Source of the DNA: Chinchilla lanigera
Lineage: Eukaryota; Chordata; Mammalia; Rodentia; Chinchillidae
NCBI RefSeq assembly: GCF_000276665.1
Contig: NW_004955426.1
Coordinates: 24,120,278-24,184,277, forward strand
Direction of reading: 5' to 3'
Length of the DNA stretch: 64,000 nucleotides
In this document: one piece after another, positions 1-10,468 of the stretch
Layout of the letters: each line of letters opens with the position of its first letter
Position numbering within the stretch: position 1 is the stretch's first letter
Translations under genes and position numbers: made by a program
The notes under the pieces: generated by a model
Told to the model about the DNA's origin: nothing
Database searches by the model: none
What the model saw: only the letters and a program-made list of their open reading frames with translations

Positions 1-500
1 TCCTTTTCCATATTGTTGATCAAATGTATTAAACATTTATTGATTGTGAGGACTGAATTCTTGTGGTGCTTACTCTTTTATGACAGTCACCTTATATCAA
101 ATTCAGACATACGTCTTAGGTCTGGAAAGAAGCAAAATTTGTACATGAGATTCTGCACTAACTTCCTCACTCACTTAGGACCGATGTTCTTCAACCAAAC
201 TTGGCTACTTTGATGCGCTTGCTGTGGTAAGTTATTTTTCCAAATGGCTTTTCATTATTAAAAAGCTAAATCTTTGGTGGCTCACTTTTCTGGTTTATAC
301 TTACTATACTCTCTATGGCAAGAAGATGAATGAAATCTGGGTCTTACAAGGTTCCAACTTACGTGGAGCTAACAGACAGATACTGGAGGTGACATTAGAT
401 ACTCTACAGATTAAGTATTATATAATACCTTCTCTGGGACCTATTTGAATCTCTGTCCTTCAGGAGGAAAGGAGTACAGGATTGTTTATCCCTTCAAGAT
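1..500. other. Unannotated AT-rich sequence
   Basis: No recognisable exon, repeat or RNA gene. The open frames here are under 75 codons, have no recognisable domain and look like chance frames in AT-rich DNA. Confidence 0.5.
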
Positions 501-510
501 ATATAGTTAT

Positions 511-669
511 GCCGGGCATGGTGGCGCACACCTGTAATTCCAGCACTTGGAAGGCTGAGGCAGGAGGATTGTTGCAAGTTCAAGTTCAAGGCCAGCCTGG
601 GGTACAAAGTGAGTTCAAATTCAGCCTGAACTGCATAGTGAGACCCTGTCTCAAAAAGACAAAACAAAA
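511..669 (+). mobile_element. B1 SINE with 10-bp TSD
   Basis: Starts with the 7SL-derived B1 head (gccgggcatggtggcgcaca), continues through the 'ccagcacttgg..aggctgaggcagg' core and ends in an A-rich tail. The 3' half holds two tandem copies of the 'gccagcctg..cta(c)a..agtgag' module, the ~29-bp internal duplication typical of rodent B1. A 10-bp target-site duplication, atatagttat, lies at 501-510 and 670-679. L1 enzymes mobilise such elements; there is no coding capacity. Confidence 0.92.
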
Positions 670-679
670 ATATAGTTAT

Positions 680-1640
680 ACATGAGAACTTTAATTATCC
701 AGTTCACACAAGAGAGGATTCAACTTCTGGAATGCAAAAATGGCTACCTAACCGAGATCCCGAAATGCATCACAGTTTATTTTATACAGTTTGCAGAAGA
801 TAAAGGCAATGTAAGATCAAGTGAAGAAAGTTTGAGTTTAAGGCAGAATAAGCGCGAATTTAAATTCATTATCATTATATTTTATTAAATTGTTCACATT
901 TGTTTTTTCCAACAAGTATTGACAGCATTTCCTATTCTCTAGAAACCCTTAGAGACGCTTAGAAAAGCTGTACTGTTTCTCTGATTTCAATTCTGAAGTG
1001 TCATTACATTTAATTAAACTAATTGTACGACAATCATGAGACTGACAAATGATGACACTTAAAGGAATAATTATTTATTCAATATAACAACAATGAAAAG
1101 CCCAGAAGTATTATTGAGACATTAGTGCCTCAACTCTGGTGCAGGTGTGTGTGAGCCAGTTCATTTCAGGTGTGCGTACGGGGGGGGGGGTGCAAGGCAT
1201 TGGTGTGTGGTGGGCTGCATGGCGATATGCATGCTATTGTCAAGGGCCTTGCTTTTTGGGAGGAGGATGCTTGACTATTAATTACTTTATTTAAAGTAAT
1301 TAATTCAGTAATTAAGAATCAGGCCTTGCCTTAAATTCAGCATCAAGCCCTGTTTCACAAACAAAGGATTATGACTGATATGAAATCTTTGTACATAATG
1401 AGGACAAAATAAATGAAAATAAAAATTGAAATGTGTTCTCCATTGAAAAACTTTTTTTTTTTAAACGGATGAAACTTTCTTTTCAATGAACAAAAGAAAC
1501 TAGTAGTATAAATAAAACAAATTAGCATTTATCTTAAAACATTTTGAAACAACAGCATGGATAACTTGGGAAGTTATTTGAACTTCTGTCTCCTTTGTAT
1601 TTATCTATCCTCTCTATTTTTTTCATATAAATTATACATA
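680..1640. other. Unannotated AT-rich sequence with small low-complexity sites
   Basis: No gene or dispersed repeat recognised. It contains an 11-base G run at 1180-1190 within a GT-rich patch, and a perfect inverted repeat at 1277-1304, listed separately. Confidence 0.5.
1277..1304. repeat. Perfect 13-bp inverted repeat
   Basis: Arms attaattacttta and taaagtaattaat are exact reverse complements separated by 2 nt. It is an AT-rich palindrome that could extrude as a cruciform. No transposon ends or gene are next to it, so a function is not implied. Confidence 0.85.
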
Positions 1641-2870
1641 TGAGAGAAATCATGTGATATTTAAGCTTGTGTCTGACTTATTTCACTCAACAATATGTTC
1701 TCAAGCTGCATCCATTTACCTACAAATGCCTCACATTTATTTTTCTTTATGGCAGAGTAGTGTTCCATGGTATATAAACACCACATTTCCTTTACCCATT
1801 GATCTGTTGGAGGACACATATGCTGTTTCCAAGATCCAGCTATTATAAATTGTGCTGCTACAAACATGCGTATGCGTGTGCCCTTCTAATATGATGACTT
1901 TAAATCTTTTGGGAAGATACCTAGAAGAGGGATAGCTGGGTCAAATGAAATTTCTATTTTTAACTTTTTGTGGCATTTCCATAGTGATTTCCATAGTGGT
2001 TGTACTAGTTTTCATTCACACCAAAAACATAGAAGGGTTTTTCTCCCCCTGCATTCTCGCCAGCATTTGTAATTATTTGCTTGTTTTGACAACGACCATT
2101 CTTTCTGGGATAAGTTTTAATTTGCATTTCTCTAATGACCAGGAATGTTGAACATATTTTCATGTGTTTGTTAGCTACTTGTACTTCTGAGAAGTGGAAC
2201 TTCAGTTGCCCATTTTTGATTGGGTCTTTTATTTTGGGGAATCTAATTTTGTTGAGGTTTTATATATTCTAGATCTTAGTCTTCTGCCTGATGAAGAGCT
2301 GGCAAACTTTTTCCTCATCCTGTAGTCTCTTTACTGTGTTGGTTCCATCCTTTGCTGTGCAGGAGACTTTTAATTGATATGATCCTACTTGTTGGTTCTT
2401 GGTATCATTTGTCGTGCTATTGGGGTTCTGTTCAGAAGGTCCTTTCCTAGGCCAGGTGTGGTGGCAGCTGTAATCCCAGCACTAAGGAGGCTGAGGCTGT
2501 AGGATGGCCATAAGTTCAAAGCCAGCCTGGACTACATAGTGAGTTTATGGCCAGCTTGAGCTAAGTAGGGATACCATCTCAAGCAACAACAGCAGCAACA
2601 AGGAAAGTCCATTCCTACACCTATGTCTTCAAGAGTTTTACCTAATTTGTCTTTCAGCAGATTGTTTTTAACATTTAGATCTTTGATTCACTTTGATTTT
2701 AGTTTTGCACATGGTAAGATATATGGGTTTAGACTCAATCATATGCATGTGGATATCCGGTTTTTCCATCATCATTTACTAAAGAGGCTATCTTGCTGCC
2801 ACTGTAATAACTTTTGTCCCTTTGTGAAAGATCAAACAGCTAAATGTGCCAAGGACTTGTAAAACACTAT
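1640..2870 (-). mobile_element. Old LINE-1, 3' part of ORF2, antisense
   Basis: Read on the minus strand this matches the C-terminal part of L1 ORF2. Recognisable stretches correspond to the segments near the ORF2 end (temporary 'TMEHYSAIKKN' and 'ITGSWKQ'-like peptides at about 1661-1867) and, further upstream in the element, the region after the reverse transcriptase. Many stops and indels show that it is dead. A B1 (2450-2602) is inserted in it. The plus-strand frames at 1945-2151 and 2623-2862 are shadows of this element. Confidence 0.85.
2450..2602 (+). mobile_element. B1 SINE inserted in the antisense L1
   Basis: B1 head 'gccaggtgtggtggc', duplicated 'gccagcctgg' module and an A-rich (aacaac)-type tail. 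Imperfect TSD: gaaggtcctttccta at 2435-2449 and gaaagtccattccta at 2603-2617 (13 of 15 match). It is younger than the L1 it splits. Confidence 0.9.
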
Positions 2871-3389
2871 TTGTCGCATTGGGGGAGACGATATTCCCTT
2901 TCCCCAGTGTGTGGCGCTCTTCTCCCAGGCAACCACTTTGATCTGCTGCCCTTCCCAAACAAATCCTCTCAGGACTTGGCCAACTTCCTGCTTCTGTTCC
3001 TCACCTGAAGATTCTTCTCAGTGGAGTCTAGTTGTTAGAGGTCAGAAGTGAAGTTTCTTCAGGAAGTGCAAAATGTTAAGCAAAGTGTTTTATTAAATAC
3101 TCTCAAAGTATTTTATTGAAGACAATTTAGGAAGGCGTCGAGGGGGAAGTTTTGAATGATGAGGCACTAAACAAGGGGAGGGAATTAGGCAGGACGTGAT
3201 AGCTGTGGATCAAGTTAGATGTACATACATATGTGTATATACACGTGTGAATGTATGTGTGCATGGTGAGAGAGAGAGATACCTTTCAAGTAGCATATTG
3301 AGCTATGAGTTGATTCATGTATACTGTTGCAAATTACTGGGTGAATACTGAGTACTCATAAGTATGTCTGGCTGTCCTAAAGGACAAAA
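2871..3389. other. Unannotated sequence
   Basis: No gene or repeat family recognised. A short alternating tacata/tgtgta patch with a GA run lies at about 3222-3282. Confidence 0.45.
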
Positions 3390-3565
3390 TGTGTCACGCA
3401 TGGTGGCATAGGCCTGGGAGGCTGAAGCAAGAGGATGGAAATTCAAGCCCAACCTGGACAACTTAGGGGCGTGGTGAGACTCTATCTCAAAAAGGAGGGA
3501 GCTTTGCTGGGGACATAGCTCAGTGCAAATGGCTCTGGGTTCAATATCTAATACTGAGAAAAATT
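3390..3565 (+). mobile_element. Composite B1-ID SINE, degenerate
   Basis: A B1-like body (gcatggtggcat..gaggctgaagcaagagg..ctggacaac..gagactctatctcaaaaa) is followed after a few bases by an ID-like tRNA-derived body (gctggggacatagctcagtg..gggttcaat). Head-to-tail B1-ID dimers are known in squirrel-related rodents. Divergence suggests an old insertion. Confidence 0.75.
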
Positions 3566-4029
3566 TCTTTTACTTTTTTTCTAAAAAAGTTTTTCTGAAG
3601 TTTGGCACTGCAGAAGTTCTCTCTGAGTAGGCTGCTCTACACATGAGCTGAATGCACATCCACAGGGCTTTGTTCAAACTGGCTTCCTTGTGCCCTCGGA
3701 TTCTGCCCCACCCCTTTCTTTTACTGTTTGTATTTTGCTCCATTCAAGTAAGTTCTCTGTAACCCTGCTTGATCTCTTCTTATGTTGTTGCAAGTGTGGG
3801 TTCTTATTCACTCAACTTAGATGACTCAACATCAATGTGGTCATTTGGTTTTCCTCTTTTTTCTCATTCTGTGTGACTGAGAGGGGTGGGAGAAAAGATG
3901 TCAATGCCTTCATCGAAACTGAAAAAGGGTTTTTATTTTAGATTTTGCAGCTGATTTGTGTTGCTCATAGGTTAAGGGAAAGCACATGAGTATAAGACTC
4001 AAAATGAGCAAGATAGTTTAAGATCTATA

Positions 4030-4178
4030 TTTAACATTCATTGTTTCCTACAATAACAGTGAAAGGTTATTAAGATCTTCATTTTACAGGTGAGGGAACC
4101 AAGGCTTTCTGAGTTAAATAGATTGCCAATGATTGTACTCATTAACTGGTTAAACCAGAATTTTGGCTTGGGTACACA
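4030..4178 (+). mobile_element. MIR SINE relic
   Basis: Contains the MIR core pattern 'cattttacaggtgagggaaccaaggc..gagttaa' followed by the 'attgcc' and 'ccagaattt' tail segments. MIR is an ancient tRNA-derived mammalian SINE and has long been inactive. Confidence 0.75.
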
Positions 4179-4221
4179 CCACAGTCTCTGCCTCTTGGGG
4201 TTTGTTCATCAAATATCCTCG

Positions 4222-4289
4222 GTGTGCTCTAGAGCAGAGATTAGAGATAAACGACAGTGTGTGCTCTAGAGCAGAGATTAGAGATAAAC
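4222..4289. repeat. 37-bp tandem duplication
   Basis: A 31-bp segment starting gtgtgctctagagcag is repeated exactly with a period of 37 bp (first copy from 4222, second from 4259). It looks like a recent local duplication. Overlapping open frames on both strands gain length from it and are not taken as genes. Confidence 0.9.
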
Positions 4290-5160
4290 AACTAAGTCTA
4301 CAAAAGACTCCATGGTTTCTAACCATGTCAAACTTTTTTGAAAAGAAAAACATTTTGCTGTTAAATTACAAAATGACAACAATTTACATGACTTGCTTAA
4401 CCAGTATTCTAACTTGGTTTTGCGCTGAGCTTGGTTGCACTGCTTCTTGAAGCATTTGGTTGAATTTGGCTGTGTGATTATATTCACGAATCACTTCTCG
4501 TGTCTCATTGACATCACTATTGGAGGGAAATTACCATAACTATAAAAATTATGAAGCCAAAGGGCACACTAAGATAGCTTAATATAACCCCGGGTTGGTT
4601 TTTTATTATTTTTAGTTTTTAATAATTTATTTACACATAAATCCGTAAGTGCTTTACTTATTTCAATCAAGGATGAACCAAATTATTAGGGAGAAGTGGG
4701 ACAACAGAAAAAGAATGCTCCAGAAGTTTTCTTTTGTTAAAAAAGATAGAAAGTTTTGATATAACTTTTTTTAACTTTTCCTCCTTTACCACCACCAAGA
4801 CTAGTGGTCAGTCACTATGGGAAAGGGAACTGGAAGGGCAAACTATCTTCCATGTCAGCATTATCTCAGACTAAAGCAGAGGTCCAGAGACAACTGGTCT
4901 CTTCAGTATCAGACACCAACAGGAAACCCAGGGACACCTGCAGAACGAACGTGGTGGGAAGCTGTAATCTAAAGCAAGGCTGATCAGTGCACCCACTTGG
5001 GGGCCGTGGGTGGAACACCTCTGGACTCAGGTAGGGCAGGGGCCCATGTGCTGTACCTTGCAGGAAATGCGAGCGGCAGCCACAGGTACTGGGTTGACCT
5101 GAACTGTCAAAGTCTCTCCGGGTTGCTCTCACTTGCATTTGGATGATATAATTTTTAAGA
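4290..5160. other. Unannotated sequence
   Basis: No recognisable repeat or exon. The 4866-5138 minus-strand open frame (90 codons) lies in a locally GC-richer patch but has no recognisable domain and was not called. Confidence 0.45.
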
Positions 5161-5171
5161 TATGATTTTGA

Positions 5172-5973
5172 TCAACCAATAACAAATGCTGGTAGAGCTA
5201 TGGGGAAAAAAGAACCCTTCTCCACTGTTGGTGGGAATGTAGACAGGTGAAACCATTGTGGAGATCAGTGTGACGTTTCCTTAAAAAAAACTAGGATTAG
5301 AGGTCCCATTCAACCCAGCTATTCCCCTTCTGGGTGTCTTCTCAGAAGAATTGAAAACACCTTACCACAGTGATATATGTGCACCCATGTTTATAGCAGT
5401 GCAATTTGAAATAGCTGAATTTTGGAAACAACCCAAATGCCCATCAGGTGAGGAATGGATAAAAAAGATGTATTTTTATACAATGGAGTACTGCTCAGCT
5501 GTAAAGAAAGATAAACTCGAGGCTTTTATGGGTAAATGGATACACCTAGAGACCATACTCATAAGTGAAATAAATCAGACTTGCATGTGTAAACATCATG
5601 TCTCCTTAGTGTAAGAATCTGAAGGAGTAAATAAAATCCAAAAGGAGCAATAAATACTGTGAAAGGGAAAGAGACTGCTCAAAAGGAAAGAACAACTGGG
5701 ATGGGGGAAAGGAGAATAGAAGGAAGGGAAATATATATATATATGTATATATACATATATATATACACACACACACAAGATAGTTAAAATTGTACTACTA
5801 ATTTCTATGGTTTATTGAAAGGAACAGTTAGTGCTTGCATTGGTTTTTCTAAAGTGCTTATATTGTTTAATCAATTTTGCATACCTACATCTGATAATCT
5901 GAGGAACTACTATGAAGATAACATATGCAATAAAACAACCATTGTTAATTTCCTTGCATCTTGTTTTGAAAAA
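5172..5973 (+). mobile_element. 5'-truncated LINE-1, lineage-specific 3' UTR (copy 1)
   Basis: Starts inside the end of ORF2: an open frame to 5614 keeps the L1 C-terminal pattern around the 'YTMEYCSAVKK' peptide. A 3' UTR follows with an AT/AC microsatellite (5730-5777) and the block 'aattgtactac..ggaacagttagtg'. The same 3' UTR recurs at 26.3-27.45, 42.1-42.6 and 54.9-55.25 kb, so it defines one L1 subfamily. TSD: atatgattttga (about 5160-5171) and atacgattttga (5974-5985). Confidence 0.85.
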
Positions 5974-5985
5974 ATACGATTTTGA

Positions 5986-6680
5986 CCCAAATTTCCAGTT
6001 ATTAATTGGTCTTAACTTTCTGTTTTATATTCTTCCCTCATTTTGAATTCTACTTTGTCAAGGATTGACTTAGGTGTGCATCATCAGTGTTCAAATATAT
6101 GTGTATTAATCCACTGAGCAATGGTTCTGAGGTGAAGCTGATTGGACATGATAATGTCAGAAGGACTGTGATGACTATAAATAGTGGTGTAAATTGTAGA
6201 AGTTTATGTACAACAGAATCAAATAAGGCTCCTTACATTTCCCCCACCCTTACTATGCTTTCTCTATGATCTCTGCTACCTTAAATATAGTAGGCAATCT
6301 TTTCATATAAACAAGATCAACAAGCTTGGATGAGTATTTCTGCAGATGCAGATGCAGAAATGGAACTGTTTAACAGCTGAGGACTGAGAACTAGGCAGTC
6401 TTCTGATTCCCACTTTTATGTTCCCTCTTCTGCTGTCCCCTCCTGTTTAGCACCCTCAAAAACACAGGTTCAACCGTTTATTCTACACAACAGCTCAGTA
6501 ACTGCCTATCTCTTGCCCAACTAAGGTGATATTTGCAGTGAGTAGGTGGAAGAGTTATACAGATGTGGAAGACTGCACAGGGCTATTATTTACTTCTATA
6601 AATGACAAAACTCTCTAAAATTTAGATATTTCTCACAAGCTATGCACTAATAGCTGATTTTCATAAAACAACAATATTTG
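5986..6680. other. Unannotated sequence
   Basis: No recognisable gene or repeat family; short chance frames only. Confidence 0.45.
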
Positions 6681-6774
6681 TCAGGCATGGTGGCACATGC
6701 CTTGGAGGATGAGGCAAGAGGGTGGAAATTCAAGCCCAGCCTGGACAACTGAGTGACTTAGTGAGCTAGAACTA
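6681..6774 (+). mobile_element. Degenerate B1-like SINE
   Basis: tcaggcatggtggcacatgc, 'gaggatgaggcaagaggg' and 'gcccagcctggacaac' are B1 landmarks in a shortened copy that resembles the B1 half of the composite SINE at 3390. The motif atatttgtcagg occurs at both borders and may be the target duplication. Confidence 0.75.
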
Positions 6775-9160
6775 TATATTTGTCAGGATGTAATAACAAG
6801 TTTTGAGAAAAGAGCAATTAACTTTTCACATACCCTTAACCATAACACCACTCTATTAGGATGGACTTTCCTGGTGTACATCTCTTCTTTTCTTTAGGCA
6901 TAAAATGATATTTGATGCTAAGTGCTTTATGCTGTTTCACACTTGAAAAATCTACATAGTGTATTTTGGACTCAAGAGACTCTTGAAACCAGAAAGATAT
7001 TGTCTGAGTAAAAAATAAAATATGAAGCAAATCTAATAACATGCACTTCTCTTTTTAATAACTCTCCAGTGATGAAATGTAAGCACTCTACTGGACTAGG
7101 ACTAATAGAGCACATTTACAGATGCCATGCAGTCTGTACTCAATACAAAATCAAGGCCAAATAATTCCTGTGTTGAGCGTGCTTGCTTTTTATATTCTGT
7201 TACGTACTTGAATATCTAGAATGGAGCAGTTTGTTTTTCTAAGTTGAAAATGGTGGCTACATTTATTTTCGGCTCACTGTGCTTTACAAAACCAGAAAGA
7301 GACACCTGGGGTTTGTTTGAGAGAGTACTTTCCAGGTGGATGTACTATATACCAATTTTCAGAGGCGATTCTCTTAAAATTGCTTTTCCTACAACTTTTA
7401 GTACACAAAGTAAAATTTCTGAGTAGCATTAGGGGAACACAAGACAGACATGAGCAAAAGTTGTTGCTTGTATGATGTGCTGCACATAAGACGTAGCACA
7501 CAAGGGAGGTGAAACTGAAGGGCGCATTTTGTCCTGAGAACCCACTGCTTTCTCTTTTTTCTGTGCCTTGTATGTTCTGTGCCTTTCTGCTGCTTGTCCG
7601 CTCCTTCCCGTCTGCTCCCTGCACTGCTACTCTGGTCCTCCTCAGGGCTTCTTTATTAGCAAACTTCCAGAAGAGATTACACTGGATGGACTTTTTCATA
7701 TGCCACCATTGGAAACAAAAGACATCCTTTATTTTGAAATTTCATTTGATCAAATGATGCCTTGCAGAGACAGAGCCTTAATGAGGGAATTTTAAGCTTT
7801 ATTGTGGGGGAAGTAGAACAGATCATCTTGGAAAGATAGGCTTTTCTGGTTCCAGTACTCAGATTATGTAGGTAGCCATCATACCCGGGTGATCAATTAT
7901 AATAATGTGAATGTCCCAGGTAGTTAGCATGTTAATTAATTAAACAAATAGATGCTGAATGCTAAGGGCCAGACACTGTCCCAGGTATTTGGGTAAGAGA
8001 GGCAAGGTCCTTGGCTTTGTGGAATTTACTGTGTGACAAGCTAGCTGCTGTTGAGCCACTGAGTATATGTGATGCCAGTAACGATGTGTGAGCACAGGAA
8101 AGGAAACGTGGTGGTTAACCTGCCAAGACAGGCAGAGGAAGTCTGCCGATAATGAGCCAATGGCAAGGACTCATCACCCCGTGGTGGTTCCTACATGCTG
8201 CCATCTCATTGGTCAAAGGTATCCCCCAGCTTCCTGTCAGGCATTTTCTGTTATTCCAGCCCAAAGGATGGCTAGCACAGAAATTAGAGGAGCTGTACCG
8301 TTTGCTAAGGATTGGCATGTAGTTTTCACTTTTAATTATTTGGTTGCATTAATCTGTGCTTGTTACAGAATAGAATGCCAGGGCCTCATTTTTAGATGTA
8401 GTAACTCTTGTGGTTCCCAGTTTTGTTAGTCTGATTGACACAAAACTGAAGGTTTGAGAAATAGAGAAACACTTGGAATTATAAAATAGATAAATTCTTA
8501 TAATTATAAAAGATTAATATGCAGTGGCTGAGAAAACTTCAAAGAAAAAGAGGGGTCAGCATTTACTTAAAACTTGACCAAATAACTCATTAACGAAGTT
8601 CAGGGCAGAAAAGACCTTAAGTTGTTTGGTAAAATTTGTAATGCACTTTATACTGATCCACATTAACACACACACACACACACACACACGCACGTGTGTG
8701 TGTGAGTGCACGCCTCTCAATGTCTATTAATTTTCCTTAAGATTAGAATAGTGCTTTAAAAATAGTTATATTTTAAACATTTGTCATTAGTAATGTTTTC
8801 TGTTTCAGAGCCAAAGCGAAACTAACTTTAAAATGAGTGGCCGTGTACTTGACCTCTGCCACACATGGAACAGAGAAGTACACACGATGGAGGTGGTGCT
8901 GCTTACATACTTGGTAATTGTTTTACTCACACTCAAAATGTTCACGTCTCTAAAAGCTTCCCTGTATTATACTTTTAATAAAACTTTTTCAAACACTATT
9001 TGAAAACAATATACAGAATTTTATGATCTACTTCAGTTTAGGTGTGCCATAAAATTCCTTAAGGTTCAACTGAGAATGATTTTCTTTTGACCACTTTGGC
9101 CAAAAGCACTAAATCATCCCATAATCACATGGATAACTTGCATTATTTTATAAATACTGA
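6775..9160. other. Largely unannotated; MIR-like patch and CA/TG tract
   Basis: No gene found. A MIR/L2-like patch lies at about 7930-8035 ('gctaagggccagacactgtcccaggtattt' type). The longest open frame, minus strand 7274-7699 (141 codons), has no recognisable domain and overlaps plus-strand frames; it is not called. A CA/TG tract lies at 8666-8704. Confidence 0.45.
8666..8704. repeat. (CA)n followed by (TG)n, palindromic
   Basis: A CA tract runs directly into gcacgtgtgtgtgtg, so the two halves are reverse complements around cacgtg. It can form Z-DNA or a hairpin and is expected to be length-polymorphic. Confidence 0.9.
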
Positions 9161-9298
9161 CTTTTTTGGAGATAAGGTCTTGCTATAGTTCAGGCTGGTG
9201 TTGAACTCACTATGTAGTCCCGGCCTTGAACTCCTGGTGATCCTCCTGCCCAAGCTTCCTGAGCACTGGAATTACAGATGTGTGCCACCATGCCCGAC
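9161..9298 (-). mobile_element. B1 SINE, antisense
   Basis: Reverse-complement B1: 'gataaggtcttgctat', duplicated 'ggctggt..gaactcactatgtagtcccggccttgaactc' module and the head 'tgtgccaccatgcccgac' at the right end. Confidence 0.88.
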
Positions 9299-9748
9299 TA
9301 TCAATATTCACAGTGAGAGGTGGAAAGTAGATACTTTTGCATTTAGTAAGAATTAGGGGTACAAACCTATTTTTTTTTTTCTCTGCCTTGGCAGGTTTAG
9401 AGCCAGATGGCAAGCTCAAGCCTGTCCATGGCCAAAGCTGAATACTCTATTCAACATGCAAAAGCAGGTCCAAAAGAAGCAACTGTCAGATGTGACTGAT
9501 AACTTCTCATGGGAGATCATTATTTCTACAGTAATTAAAGATTCTCAAATGGTGTTACTTTGAAGCTGATGAATAGCTTTGCTATACTAGGAAAATTGAA
9601 ATGAATAATATAAAATTAAAAATTAATTTTATATCACAACTTTTTACATGTTTATATTGAATTCAATATGAAAGTACAATAAAATAATGTGAGCTAAATG
9701 CTTGGTTTATCTGAATAGTGCTAAAAATATGATTAAAAATATATGGTG

Positions 9749-9841
9749 AGTGCTGGGGATTTAGCTCAGTGGCTCAGTGTCTGCCTGGGAAGTGTGAGGT
9801 CCTGAGTTTGATTCCTGATACCCCCCAAAAAATGTGCTGAG
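9749..9841 (+). mobile_element. ID SINE with 14-bp TSD
   Basis: tRNA-derived body: A-box-like 'tagctcagtggctcagtg' and B-box-like 'gagtttgattcc' (RNA polymerase III internal promoter), then an A-rich tail. TSD aaaaatatatggtg at 9735-9748 and 9842-9855. It is not a tRNA gene because the cloverleaf is incomplete and TSDs are present. Confidence 0.92.
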
Positions 9842-10114
9842 AAAAATATATGGTGTAAATCAATACAAAGTTTGCTTCTGATTAAAAGAATGTGATAAAA
9901 ATTAACAGAAGGAATAAAATTAAAATAGAGCTAATACAAAATAGGCTAAAATATATAGATGCAAGTGTATCTGAAATTATTATTTTACTTTACTTTTTTG
10001 CATGATATTAGAAAGAATGTCTAATGTACCAATTATTTCACAGTCTTTAGAGAAATGTACTGTGCTGAAAAGTGATTACATTTGGAGTCTGGTATATAAT
10101 GTCTACATTATTTC

Positions 10115-10230
10115 TTTTTTTGTTGTTTGTTTTTTTGTTTTTGTGGGTTTTTCTCCGGTACCGGGAACCGAACTCACGACCTTGCGCTTGCCAGGCAGGC
10201 GCTTTTGCCGCTGAGCTAAATCCCCAGCCC
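10115..10230 (-). mobile_element. ID SINE, antisense, 'GGCAAAAG' type
   Basis: On the minus strand: 'ggggctggggatttagctca', then gcggcaaaagcgcctgcc, then B box and a T-rich (A-rich on its own strand) tail. TSD ctacattatttc at 10103-10114 and 10231-10242. Nearly identical to the copy at 14492-14612, so both are probably young. The plus-strand frames at 10002-10317 run through it and are not genes. Confidence 0.93.
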
Positions 10231-10324
10231 CTACATTATTTCATATATGATGGTTTCACTGTTGGATTTTCAGTTTATTTTGTCTTTGATCCTTTATATC
10301 TGAAAGACTCTGGCTAAACTTTTT

Positions 10325-10468
10325 GCCAGGCGTGGTGGTGCACTCCTGTAATCTCAGCACTCGGGAGGCTGAGGTAGAGGATGCTTGTGAGTTCAAGACC
10401 AGTCTGGGCTATAAAATGCGCTCAAGGCCGGCCTGAACTGCATAGCAAGACCCTGTCTCAAAAAGACA
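10325..10468 (+). mobile_element. B1 SINE
   Basis: Head gccaggcgtggtggtgca, core 'cagcactcgggaggctgagg', two tandem 'cagtctgggctataaaatgcgctcaaggcc' type modules and the end 'gaccctgtctcaaaaaga'. Full length with the rodent-type internal duplication. Confidence 0.92.

Noticed and set aside
7274..7699. 141-codon open frame on the minus strand
   Set aside because: No recognisable domain, no splice or promoter context, and overlapping frames exist on the other strand; length is within chance for this much sequence.
9749..9841. tRNA gene candidates (ID elements with A and B boxes, here and at 10115, 14492, 34640, 36523, 50810)
   Set aside because: Flanked by TSDs with A-rich tails and lacking a full acceptor stem; they are SINEs.
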